This document shows positions 33,451-43,984 of a stretch of DNA of 64,000 bases, piece after piece. Under the pieces are notes generated by a model, which was not told the origin of the DNA, made no database searches, and worked only from the letters and a program-made list of their open reading frames with translations. Position numbers and translations under genes: made by a program. Every line of letters starts with the position of its first letter. Position 1 is the first letter of the stretch. The DNA comes from Epiperipatus broadwayi (taxonomy: Eukaryota; Onychophora; Udeonychophora; Euonychophora; Peripatidae). The stretch is from assembly GCA_028023455.1 (NCBI GenBank), contig JAQFVV010000002.1, forward strand, positions 33,913,706 through 33,977,705, given 5' to 3'.

Positions 33451-33514
33451 TATAGATGAAATTGTGATAATGGACAAATATTACACTATATATTGTAATG
33501 GGATGAAGTGGTAG

Positions 33515-33870
33515 GTCATTTAGAAAAATGGGCTGAACCTGGGGTGATGGGAAAAACATCATCACTCCCAGTCCATTTAAAATGAAATATTTACAAAAAG
33601 TATATTTGTAACTGGATGGGGATAAATGAGGTGAACCTCGGATGATGGAATAATATCATCAACCCCAAGTAAATATAAAATCATTTACTAATTTGCAAAG
33701 TATATATAATTAAATATTTATAAGAGAAGCATGAGATCAAAAAATCTCTGAGATCATTGAAATATCAATAATTTATAAAAGTGTATTTAAGTATCCAATA
33801 TTTAAGGGAGCATGAAATCAAGAGATCTCTGAGAGATCATTGAGAGATCAGCACAGAAACTCAGAAGAGC
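33515..33870. repeat. Two diverged internal repeats with hairpins
   Basis: GGCTGAACCTGGGGTGATGG (33531) and GAGGTGAACCTCGGATGATGG (33629) are diverged copies, each followed by a complementary CATCATCA-C-CCC word, giving two hairpins ~100 bp apart. They are followed by two diverged GCATGAGATCAAAAAATCTC-type blocks (~33729 and ~33810). Class unknown. Confidence 0.5.
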
Positions 33871-34500
33871 AACTAAAAGCATAATTAACTATCAACCAGC
33901 ATTATAAAGTAATTATAAGTAATATTCAAAATAAACCATACATCATCATCATCATTGATGGGAATAAACAAATTAGTACAATATATCAACAGTCAACCTT
34001 GTGACTGGACTGGAAATGGGTCTTCTGTAGACCAGGCTACCTATTGAGCCTTTGCCCCCTTGGGCAATTATTTAAACATAACTTGGATGCACCAGCTTAG
34101 TGCCCATCCATTAAAAATACACAATAATCAGAAATCAAAACAATGCTGAGATATAAAAACATGCTGATCATCATCAATGCTCAGGCCATTTGTAGTGGCC
34201 AACTATAAACTTTAATTTTTAACAAGACTGAACTAAAATAAAATATAGTGCATGGGCTTTAAAGAATATCCTCTTTTGTGCCAACCAGGATTATAATTGA
34301 TCATCTCTGGATGCCCAAAGCACTAAATATACACCCACATTCATATATTTATCCTATGCATGAATCTAGCTCAGAGAACACAAGCTCTATTACTGTATGT
34401 GACCAAGAGATGATGGAAACAATTTTTAACAATTAAATAAGTTTATTAATAACAATAAAAAAATGGTATTTAAGGTCTGATTTTGAATAATATACAATAT
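33871..34500. other. Unidentified non-coding stretch
   Basis: Less AT-rich patches (e.g. GTCTTCTGTAGACCAGGCTA at ~34021) suggest an old mobile element, but I recognise none. Confidence 0.35.
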
Positions 34501-34529
34501 AAAAAAAAATTTCATATTTTGTGACTTAC

Positions 34530-34650
34530 AAAATTACTATACAAAATTCAAATTATTACATTAATTTATGTAATTACTATTCGAAATTCAAATTATTACA
34601 TTGATTTATGTAACTAGTATTCAAAATTCAAATTGTTACCTTGGTTTACA
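34530..34650 (+). repeat. 3 x 40-bp tandem repeat
   Basis: The word AATTCAAATT recurs at 34545, 34585 and 34625, an exact 40-bp period. Units differ by a few bases. Confidence 0.9.
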
Positions 34651-36129
34651 TATACATGCGCACAGATGTGCGATTTATAATATACAATATAAAAAATGAT
34701 TAAATTTTACATATGTGTTATAATTGACAAGCATTGATATTTGCAATACAATTGACAGATATATGGACACATACATGCATGTGCATGAAATTTCTGAACA
34801 TATTAAACTTGTTCTACAATAATACATGATTAAGCTTTTAAATTATATTTTAAATAATACAGATCCTTAAGCTAGGTTTACTAAAATGCATACATAGAAT
34901 TGCACAGATTATTAACAAATTTAATTTTGTCAAACAAATAATTTTTACATAAACATATTTAATCAATGTTTAAAAAAATCACTTTATCAAATTCTATTAC
35001 AGCTTTCTTTATTCTTTTTTTTAAAAAAGCATAGTCAATTTTTGAGAGATTAGAAAGCTTTTTATCAGGTTATCCCTTAACTAATTATAAACATCTTTAA
35101 TTTTAAAAATATAGATTTAAAATGTCTTTTCAAATGAATTACTTAAAAACAACTCACTTTTGTATGCACATTTATCTGTGCTTTTTTTGCATATGTAGAC
35201 ACAACAGCATACATATAAATACTTCTTTATTCAGCTGGTGTTTCTCTTTGGGAAAGTTGTTTTTTGGTCAATCCAGACAATTGTCATCATCAGGTAAAAG
35301 TACATAATTCAGGTATGGTTGGCCTTCTCCCTTCTGTAGTCAGTTCCACTTATACTTGTATTTTGTAAGCTTCAGGTCAGCAAGCTGTTTTCCAGAACAC
35401 TTTTAAGGTTATGAATTACAAAGAACCTTGACCCTTTTCCTCCATCTGAATTCAAACTCCTGCTAAGGAAAACAGTCTACTATCTTGCCTTCTTACATCC
35501 TCATGGCAGTTCTCTTGATAATTATTTTAGCTATCTTTGCAGCTAGCTTTACTGTGGCCATTTTCTGCTATAGTTACCAACTCTTCACAAAATATTTTAG
35601 CCAACTTTACAGCTAGCTCTTATGCTAACTCTTACAAAACTGCAATCCAAACTGTTCTCTTCAAAAATCACTATCCAGACTGGAGCTAATTTTGTTATTA
35701 GTCCTTTTTATAAAATTGTCTGAGGTGATAACAACATCTTGATTGAAAACAGAATTTTATTTTTATCTCTCTAATCCTTTTGAAAACATACATGTTTTCA
35801 CTTAGACAATAAAAATTTACAAATTAATTACAGATTTCAAATATAGACATTTTTAAAAAATTATCAAAAAAACATGCTTACATTTAAATTTCAAAATCAG
35901 AATTACAAATAATATTTATTAGGCCTTTTAAAAGTTTAATTTATAAAACAATTTCTATTTTAAATCAGAGTTATTATTTAACCCTTTACTTATTATTATT
36001 TTATTTTAGGAAATGTAGAAAAATATCTACAAAAATTTATGTCTGTTTATTTCTACTTTTCCTTTACTTTATATATATATATGCACACACACTATATTAT
36101 TATGGGTGTACTATGTAACCCAACCAGTT

Positions 36130-36160
<31 letters not shown>

Positions 36161-36830
36161 TACAATATATATATATATATATGTGTGTGCATGTTGAATG
36201 AAATACTTTCATGGATTGTTATTATAATAAAGAATAGAAATAAGGAGATTATGTCAACATAAACAGAGCTAATACCATTCGATGTTGACAAGAAATGAAC
36301 TGACAATTTTCCTAAGGATAAACAGGTTTTTTCCATAACATATACTCAGTATAAAAAAACTCAACAAAAGAGCTATTATAGGTTAATGGAGAAAATTTCT
36401 ATACCTTCAGAGATAGTCAATTTGTAATTGATCATTTTAGTAACATTAAAGGTTAAAGATGATCTCTGCTTACATGAATATTATTGCTTTATTGCTACTC
36501 TTGAGCTAGTCTTAACTCTTTTACTGTCAGGTTTGATTTTAAGCTAATCACTAAAGAATTAACTTAAAAAAATGCTAATTTGTACATTATCATAGTGAAT
36601 TTATGCTCATTTTAAAGCTTAAAATGTACTGTGAGATGCTGCCCTCTCTACAATTATTTTACAAGTAAAAAATCAATAATATTTAAATTCAAAGTTTTAA
36701 CAATTGGAGAAGGCAAACTTTTGAAGATGCTGATTGGTTGTTTCTCATTTTGAAAAAAAAGGGAGTGCTTGTCAACAATTTTCACTACTCCAAGTTCTTT
36801 GTTTTGATTTTCAAAATGAATGTTTTACAG
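34651..36830. other. AT-rich stretch with an (AT)n tract
   Basis: No gene. 35230-35660 is less AT-rich and has a short diverged direct repeat (ATTTTAGC-A-CTTT-CAGCTAGCT at ~35524 and ~35600). (AT)n lies at ~36131-36182, with a GTGTGTGCATG edge whose complement is at ~36082, forming a foldback. Confidence 0.5.
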
Positions 36831-36837
36831 TATTTTT

Positions 36838-36981
36838 TAAGTAATTTTTTTTACATATTATAAATTATTTTGATAAAATATGCTGAAAATATAATTATTT
36901 TAGTAAAATTAAGTAATTTTTTTTACATATTATAAATTATTTTGATAAAATATGCTGAAAATATAATTATTTTAAAAGAAT
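36838..36981 (+). repeat. Tandem duplication, 2 x 72 bp, near-identical
   Basis: 36838-36909 and 36910-36981 are practically identical (TAAGTAATTTTTTTTACATA onward, including GATAAAATATGCTGAAAATA), pointing to a recent duplication. Confidence 0.9.
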
Positions 36982-37440
36982 AGTTAAGATTTTACTAAAA
37001 ATTCTTTACTTTTACACAAACATAAATTGAAAAAGAAATCAATGACATACGGAGCATTTTCTAATAAGTTAACAAACATTCTTTTTAAGTTCACCACTAT
37101 AAAATATTTTTATAATTATAAATAAAAATTTATTTTTAAAAAAACTTTTGTTCACTTTCATAATCTGACAAATTATTAATTTGCTTTTTACAAACAAAAC
37201 TAAAATGAATTTAATATTAAAAAATGAATATATTTTACTGCTGATTCTGTAATTGACCAATCAAAAATTTAGAACTTTAATTCTCTCAGCCAATAGGTAT
37301 TTTGAACTATGAAAAGATTAATTTAATGTTTATATATATATGTGTATGTATGTACACATGCACTGTGCATTATAAAAACAATAAATATTTAAATATTCAA
37401 TATTTCATTTGCCTTTAAAACATATAAAGATTCCTTTAAA
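36982..37440. other. AT-rich stretch, nothing recognised
   Basis: No supported feature. Confidence 0.45.
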
Positions 37441-37449
37441 TATGATCGT

Positions 37450-37745
37450 GGATTGGAAACATTATGGTGTTTTCATCTTGGGCTCCTGGCTTTATAATTA
37501 ACCAAATAGGTAAAAGGTGTCTGCTGGAGGGTTGCATTAGAACCTAAGCTCTAGGTGCAATGCTCTCAAATCCAAGGCTCCTCACTGGTGAAAGCCATAA
37601 GCTAAAAACTCATCTGGGGATATTGGATAATTTAGGCCGTCAATAGGGATTTTATGCACAAACCTTCCTGCATCCATTGACTATGAAGGCTTGCATTTCA
37701 TGGTATTACTGTATGGAGGGTTTGGTACTTTTATAAAGTTAAATT
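37450..37745 (+). repeat. HH-A repeat, right half with hammerhead remnant
   Basis: Begins GGAAACATTATGGTGTTTTC and runs through GGAGGGTTGCATTAGAACC to the core at 37577-37627 (CTGGTGA, stem II AAGC/GCTA, AAAAC, CATC), then the terminal repeat ending GGGTTTGGTACTTTTAT. The core is mutated at A6 and G12 and is probably inactive. Confidence 0.65.
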
Positions 37746-38215
37746 ATTCTTTTACAAATAAATAGCACAGCAATTATAAATTAATTTATGTCAAACTTAT
37801 AAACTTAACTTATTTCAAATTTTTATGATTTCTATTTATTTTCCAATATATAAAAATATTTTAATCATTCTTTTTATATTTTTTAAATAGAGAGTAAGTA
37901 CTATCTTTTATGAAGGTTAGTAAAGTTTAAAGAAAATATACTTAGTTGTATTTTCTATTCTTTTCAGGTTGATACGGGTTCACTGTAAAAAATTTCTACT
38001 ATAGGTTAGTATTAATTAATTAGTACAAAAGAATTATTTGTAGTTTTTGTTTTAAACCAAGTGAAATTTAAAATAATCTTTTCCTTTATGCCATTAAGAA
38101 ATAGATATATCTTTATTATTTCTAGAATTGGGTAGAGGAATAACATATAGGTATAGTTTTCTCAACTATAGGTTTGTTTTATCAGTGTTTCTTCATGTAT
38201 GTAAATAGTTTAATT
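37746..38215. other. AT-rich stretch, nothing recognised
   Basis: No supported feature. Confidence 0.45.
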
Positions 38216-38330
38216 ATAGGAGATTTGAGCCCAGAATTTCAAGCTACTTCAGCTATCTAATCTACCTCATACAATAAATAGACATGACTACACATGTAAA
38301 AAAAATAAAAAATCTCCAATATACAGAAAT
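38216..38330 (-). repeat. HH-C repeat fragment (tRNA-like end only)
   Basis: GGAGATTTGAGCCCAGAATT, ACATGACTACACATGTAAAA and TCTCCAATATACA match the B-box side of HH-C. The hammerhead is missing. Confidence 0.6.
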
Positions 38331-39470
38331 AGCTTAGTATATACCACCAAAGTCTTTCAAGATTAGATTTTCTTTATCTGTGCATCTACACATATATTGT
38401 TTATGTATAATAGATTAATGTATACTATTGGAATCTCATGCTTAGATTCCTTTTATTTGCTGGTATACACAAGTAGGCTGGCTTCATATGTAGATTGCTT
38501 GAATGACATATTATGATTAACAAATATATATAGTAATGCTCGTGATCCTCAACTCAAATTATCTTCCATAATGTCAGGATTTCTGGTGCAGCAAGTAGTA
38601 TCTACTATGTAAATGTTGGGGTGTGGTTTATTATGTAGAAATTCATGTACTATTTTAACATTTTTTAAGTATGTAAGTTAAAAATACCAACCCTTGTATC
38701 ACAATTATATGTTTTTAATAATTAAAAAAAGAAATCCCTATTTTATTTTCTGCTTATCAATTGGTACATTATTTACTATCTACTATAAATAGTGGAATCA
38801 ATTTAATTTTTCTTTAATCTCTTTAAGTATAAACTCTTATAATTATTGTATATGCCCATTAAAAAATAAACCATCTTTATTTAGAAATCAAAACCACGAG
38901 AATTAAGAGCATAGAACAGGTAACATTACCTGTCATATCATACAACAAACAATGATAGAAATAGACAATGAAACTAGTGAAGTAATAAATAAATGTAACA
39001 ACTTGAAAACATTAATTTCTAATTGTATTTCCATCTTCAAAATGACTTTAAACAATTACAGTCATTATATGTTGTACATGGCAATATATCCGACAATAGA
39101 AAGAGAGTACATTTCTCTTTTGGGGTTTGAAGTTTGCTTAATTAGTAAAATTTCTATCAAACAGAAATTAGAAAAAGTTAAATTTAAAGTCTGTTTAAGA
39201 TTTCACCAGAAAAAAAAAACAATACTAAACAATGAAGAAATTACAAGTGTGTGAAAGTCACATAATACTATCTATGTGCAGCTATCTAAAATGATGAGAG
39301 GGGATGGGGTAAATATGATTTGTGCCATACAATGATATTGGATTCTACAAAAAAAAAGTATAGCCTGGTCAACAGTAAAGTCATAGAGCAGAATAAATGT
39401 TGGTCACACTGGTCTATACATGGTCACAAACAATTTATATTAGAATGGAAACATTTTCTAAATGGAAGGT
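38331..39470. other. AT-rich stretch, no gene accepted
   Basis: A 100-codon frame (38952-39254) starts MIEIDNETSEVINKCNN. It has no recognisable motif and ordinary AT-driven composition, so I do not call it a gene. Confidence 0.35.
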
Positions 39471-39945
39471 GAGATATTATTTTATATAGCGCTATGTTTT
39501 AATACTGTAATAGTGATATTAGCGATTAAGCCAATGCACATGTGCTTTAAATATAAATTATAAATGAATACTCTCACTTTTTTCCAGACACAAGATATAA
39601 TATTTTAGAAAGAATTGAATGAATCCACTCATTCTTTCAACCCAAACATTTATATATGGGCAAATCTTAAGCGTATGGAAATGAGAACATGAACGTATTA
39701 AGCAATCACTTTAAATTACATTTGTTATGTTTGAATGAACGATGCCTACGAAATCTTTACAATTTACAACCTGTCATTCTTTGTTGAAATTAAACATATA
39801 TAATGAGATATTATTTTATATAGCGCTATGTTTTAATACTGAAATAGTGATATTAACGATTAAGTCAATGCACATGTGCTTTAAAGATAAATTATAAATG
39901 AATACTCTCACTTTTTTTCAGACACAAGATATAGTATTTTAGAAA
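39471..39945 (+). repeat. Direct-repeat pair (2 x 141 bp, 334-bp period), TRIM-like
   Basis: 39471-39611 and 39805-39945 are near-identical, starting GAGATATTATTTTATATAGC and ending TATTTTAGAAA. The 193-bp spacer has no frame. It could be a miniature LTR-type element (terminal repeats plus spacer) or two units of a 334-bp tandem repeat. Confidence 0.8.
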
Positions 39946-40355
39946 TATTCCATCAGTCCATGCAAAGTGGTAATTGACCCATTTAAAATTCTTTTTATTA
40001 TTCATGTCATTATTCAAACAACACTAGTATTTGATAATGGCACTGTATTGACTTACTTCATAACAACAATGATTAGATTTTTTGTCCAATTATTTCACTT
40101 TGAAAGTAATAGAAAGGATGACAAAATGATTTAAGAAATTAAAAAATGTCCTTAAAATCAATACTTCAGTCATTAGTAATATTCATCTAATTAGAAGGCT
40201 GTTAAATTAGCAGACTATTTCCAAGCTCAGTTACATATGAAATATCTAGTTAAAATTACTAGTAGTAAGCTCATGGTAATAACAAACTTATCTTTTCTCA
40301 AAATAGAGCATCAAAATGAAATTAAAAGTAAATATAATGGAACTACAGTTCTATG

Positions 40356-40358
<3 letters not shown>

Positions 40359-40446
<88 letters not shown>
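40359..40446. repeat. (TA)n microsatellite, ~88 bp
   Basis: Uninterrupted TA dinucleotides. Ile-Tyr frames across it are artefacts. Confidence 0.98.
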
Positions 40447-40447
<1 letters not shown>

Positions 40448-40565
40448 CTAATATTCTTGTGGATAAATGGTGAATTCATAGTATTATTTCCAGTAGCTTT
40501 CATGTAATAAAAATATTATAGCTAAATAGCTGACGTTTCAGTACAATAACAAGTATATATATATA
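40447..40565 (-). repeat. Half of a hammerhead-like retroelement end (family of 52.7 kb)
   Basis: CTAATATTCTTGTGGATAAA, GAATTCATAGTATTATTTCC and ATAGCTAAATAGCTGACGTT match the sequences flanking and following the HH-A insertion at 52.3-52.9 kb. The reverse strand at 40553-40520 reads TACTTGTTATTGTACTGAAA then CGTCAGCTA, i.e. the GAAAC-GTC half of a hammerhead core. The CTGAGGA half is absent here. Confidence 0.55.
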
Positions 40566-40930
40566 TAGCAGGTCTATTAAAAGGTTGCCTATTACAATCA
40601 TGTGCAACAAAAACATCAAACCTTTACAGAAGTAGAAACGTAAGTACTATTATAGATATCATCAAACACCTTAACAGTGGATATACCATTTGAAAGTTGT
40701 GCTCATAAATACTCTGATATATTCTGATTACAGGATAATAACTTTTATTTAAAAGACTAAAATGTAGAGTCTAGCTTCATCAGTTTGATCTGCTGCCAAC
40801 TATAAAGCAAAAAAAAAATAGTTGACTTTTTTCAATGCATTTAGAAGATAAGAGACAATGCAATCAAAAAGATAAATAAATATACCACAATAAAGATATT
40901 TTCTACTTCTTCTTTTCTTATGTATTGGTT
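40566..40930. other. AT-rich stretch, nothing recognised
   Basis: No supported feature. Confidence 0.45.
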
Positions 40931-40934
40931 TCTA

Positions 40935-41130
40935 TTATAACACATCATACCATTTATACCTTTTTAGGCACTTTATCAATACTTTTATTTGTATTAAACT
41001 AACAGTTTCGACTTTCCTGCAATCATCATCCTCTGTTGATAACTGCAGGACAGTCGAAATTGTTAGTTTAACACAAATAAAAGTATTGATAAAATGTCTA
41101 AAAAGGTGTAAATGGTATGATATGTTAATA
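40935..41130. repeat. Penelope-type inverted ends with hammerhead-like words
   Basis: Arms ~40945-41010 and ~41057-41130 are inverted copies (CATACCATTTATACCTTTTT answers AAAAGGTGTAAATGGTATG). The centre contains, on the reverse strand, ATGATGATTGCAGGAAAGTC then GAAACTGTTAG, and on the forward strand CTGTTGATAACTGCAGGACA then GTCGAAATTGTTAG. The layout (UGANGA, hairpin, CGAAA) is that of Penelope-end hammerheads, but the core is imperfect in both arms. Confidence 0.6.
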
Positions 41131-41555
41131 AAGATATTTACGATCTATTTTTACTTCAAGTTCTGTGTTTAACATATATATATAAAGAACTATGTCACCT
41201 ATATATCAATAAAACAATTCAGTTCAACTATAACATCACTTATTTAAAATTGCTTAGCAATGATTCATAAGAATATGCTTTCTCAACTAGATTGTAAAAG
41301 GTATAGAAAGTCAATGGATATTTAAGCAATCACAAATAAGTGCGATTTTAATTTAATCATGATATTATTAAAACTATGAATTAAATAGTTTAATTTTAAA
41401 CTATAAACGTAAGATAAACAGTCATTACTTTTAATTTTTAATCACACATCTGTTCAATAAGTCATATATAAATATTACTCACTGCATAATGCCAACTGAA
41501 AAAAATATATAAAGAATTATTCTACCATATGTCAATAAAACAATTTCGTTCAATT
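41131..41555. other. AT-rich stretch, nothing recognised
   Basis: No supported feature. Confidence 0.45.
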
Positions 41556-41559
41556 ACAA

Positions 41560-41880
41560 TGAGCATTCCATCATCAGATTTTCAATTGGATGGACGGTTG
41601 AAGAGTTGGAGTGTGGAGTGGATTGAAGCCTGTCCATTAAAGTATAAGGTTTGGCTATCTTAATATATATATCTGAGCACTTATAGCATATATGTGTAGA
41701 GATGGTGATCTGGACCAACTGATGATTGCTGGTTTAGCATGAAATACGTATATTGGTGATTATTTATCTTTTCAACATATATGTGCTCAGGTGCATCAAT
41801 GTTATGAGATAGTGTGGAGAGTGGTGGGTCGTGTGAAAGTCTGTGTTCATATACCCTATATATTAATATTCCTTATTTGT
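41560..41880 (+). repeat. HH-C repeat, forward copy with best ribozyme
   Basis: Body from CATCATCAGATTTTCAATTG and AAGAGTTGGAGTG through GTCCATTAAAGTATAAGG to the hammerhead at 41706-41760, then the tRNA-like end (GTGTGAAAGTCTGTGTTCAT). No protein frame. Confidence 0.85.
41706..41760 (+). ncRNA. Hammerhead ribozyme (HH-C), core fully intact
   Basis: Core CTGATGA at 41719-41725 and GAAA at 41741-41744 are both perfect. Stem I CCAA (41715-41718) pairs with TTGG (41753-41756), with an outer GATC/TGAT helix across an internal bulge as in natural type I hammerheads. Stem II TTGCT/AGCAT has a T-T first pair and four good pairs around GGTTT. Stem III A-T-A/T-A-T has a CG loop. Cleavage is expected after A41752 (UH rule satisfied). 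Fold assigned by eye. Confidence 0.7.
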
Positions 41881-41884
41881 AATT

Positions 41885-42335
41885 GATTAGCATTGATCAG
41901 AAAATGTGATTTCATTTTAAACTAGCTTGCTAAAGATATATATAGACAATGCATATTTAATTGATCAAAAATGAATTAAAAATTAATCAAACTATCTGTC
42001 GCTATTTCATCACAAAGCTTATACATAAACCATAAAACTATATTACAATTGAAAAGAGAATATAAAGTTATATCCTGATAATTAAATAATTAAAATGTAA
42101 TGAATTGGAATTTTATGCTACAAACTCTCATCTCAGCCAAACCAATTGTAGTAATCTTACATTACACACTTATAATTAGCACATATGTAACATTATCCAT
42201 GCTGATCTTTGAAACTAATAAATCGTAGCCGACCTAAGCCTCATTACTAATTAATAAAATGTATATATATATATCTGTCAATGTCATAACACAATGACTC
42301 TTGGCTTATATATATGTAATATGGTATAATATATA
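41885..42335. other. AT-rich spacer between HH-C copies
   Basis: No supported feature. Confidence 0.45.
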
Positions 42336-42339
42336 TAAA

Positions 42340-43010
42340 TATTTATAATGAATTTGAACTCAGACTTTCAAACTCCCTACAGCTATCCAATCCATCTTAT
42401 ACAACTGATGCACTTGACCACATACATGTGAAAAAGATAAATGATCTCCATTATACACATTTCATGCTGAACCAGCACTCATCAGTTGGTCCAGATCACC
42501 ATCTTCCACACATATATAAATCACTGCTCAGTTTATATAAAGATAGCAAATCTTCAAACTTTAATGGATAAGCTTCAATCTTTTCCATTCTCCAAAGGCT
42601 GTTCAGCCATCCATGTCATTGAAAATCAAGATGAAATACTCAAAGGTCTTTGATGATGACAATATTATTGTCATATCCATGTTGACCTTAAGTCATTCTG
42701 ACCCTTGACACATAGGACCTTAATATGTCCATTTAATTATACAAAAGAGGAATGGGTAGAATACAGATTGAATATGTAATATTTAAATACATCTATATTC
42801 TCTGTACTAAACTTAATGTAATTATAACGGGAATTGAACTCAGACTTTCAAATCCCTACATCTATCCAATCAATCTTATACAACTGATACACATGATCAA
42901 ATACATGATCTCCAGTAAACATATTTTGTGTTGAACCAGCACTCACCCGTTGGACCAGATCACCATCTCCCACATAAATTCTCAGTTTGGATTAAAATAG
43001 AAAATCTTCA
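42340..43010 (-). repeat. HH-C repeat, two head-to-tail reverse units
   Basis: B-box-like starts lie at ~42351 (TGAACTCAGACTTTCAAACT) and ~42836 (TGAACTCAGACTTTCAAATC). The cores lie at 42500-42442 and 42955-42899, ~457 bp apart. The first is intact. The second reads CGGGTGA and AAAA and is dead. Between them lies the full body, including ATGTTGACCTTAAGTCA and CATAGGACCTTAATATG. Confidence 0.85.
42442..42500 (-). ncRNA. Hammerhead ribozyme (HH-C), core intact
   Basis: Reverse strand: outer stem I GATCT with AGATC, inner CCAA with ATGG (one mismatch), core CTGATGA, stem II GTGCT-GGTTC-AGCAT, GAAA, stem III A-T-G/T-A-T with one wobble, UH site TA. Both boxes are perfect and the outer stem I helix is five perfect pairs. 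Confidence 0.7.
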
Positions 43011-43325
43011 TCCTTGGATTTTCAATAATATGGATGGCTGAAGAGTTGGAGAGTGGAAAAGAGTGAAATCTGTCTATTAAAGTTTGAAGTTTTGCTGTCT
43101 TAATATTTAATATAAACTGAGCATTGATTTACATGTGTGAGACATGATCATTTGAACCAACTGAATGAGTTTTGGTTCAGCATGAAATTCATATATTGAA
43201 ATTTGTTTATCTTTTTCCTGTTTGTGCAGTCATGTGTTTCAGTTGTGTAAGATGGATTAGATGGCTGTGGGGAGTTTGAAAGTCTGACTTCAAGTCCCTT
43301 ATAATAATATTAAGTTTAGAATAGA
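43010..43325 (+). repeat. HH-C repeat, forward copy
   Basis: TGGATGGCTGAAGAGTTGGA, GTTTGCTGTCTTAATAT and a degraded core at ~43150-43200 (CTGAATGA with one inserted base, GAAAT), then GTTTGAAAGTCTGACTTCAA. Inverted relative to both neighbours. Confidence 0.75.
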
Positions 43326-43349
43326 CAATATACATGGATTTAAATAAAT

Positions 43350-43960
43350 ATAAGGGATTTGAACACAAATTTCCAAGCACCCTTCAACTATCTACATTAT
43401 CACATACCACTGACAGACATGTCCACACACAATCACCAATATACATATTTCATGCTGAACCAGCACTCATAAGTTGGACCAAATTATCATCTCCCACATA
43501 TATATAATCAGTGCTCAGTTTATATTAAGATAGCAAATCTTTATACTTTAATGGACAGGCTTCAATCTACTCCAACCTCCAACTCTTCAGCCATCCATAT
43601 CTATGAAAATCTGATGGTGGAAAGCCCAAATTCTATGCTGATTCCAATTTTATTGCCATACCCATGTTGACCTGACCCCTCATGTATAGAATCTTATCCA
43701 TTTAAATACATAGAAGAGGGGTGGGCAGGATGCAGGCTTAATGTGTAAGATTTGAAATACAGGCATTCTTTATATACCTTGAGCTTAATCGTAAATATAA
43801 AGAATTTGAACATAGACTTTCAAGCACCATTCAACTATCCACACTATTCCATACACTAATACACATGACCACACACATGTACAAAAAATAAATAATCACC
43901 AATATATATATTTCATGCTGAACCAGCACTTATCAGTTGGTCTAGATATATATATATATA
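43350..43960 (-). repeat. HH-C repeat, head-to-tail reverse units
   Basis: Cores at 43490-43432 (CTTATGA, otherwise perfect with GAAA, ATA/TAT and TTGG) and 43948-43894 (CTGATAA, GAAA intact) are ~462 bp apart. The first unit is complete, including GGAAAGCCCAAATTC and ATGTTGACCTGACCCC. The second stops at an AT run. Confidence 0.8.
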
Positions 43961-43961
43961 T

Positions 43962-43984
43962 TATACCGAGACAAAGTCGGTATA
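43962..43984. repeat. Perfect short hairpin
   Basis: TATACCGA (43962-43969) and TCGGTATA (43977-43984) form 8 bp with a 7-base loop directly after the HH-C array. Confidence 0.7.

Noticed and set aside
38952-39254. 100-codon frame as a host gene
   Set aside because: No motif, no codon signal distinct from the AT-rich background, no plausible promoter or splice context.
40237-40507. Two frames rich in Ile-Tyr repeats
   Set aside because: Translation of the (TA)n microsatellite.
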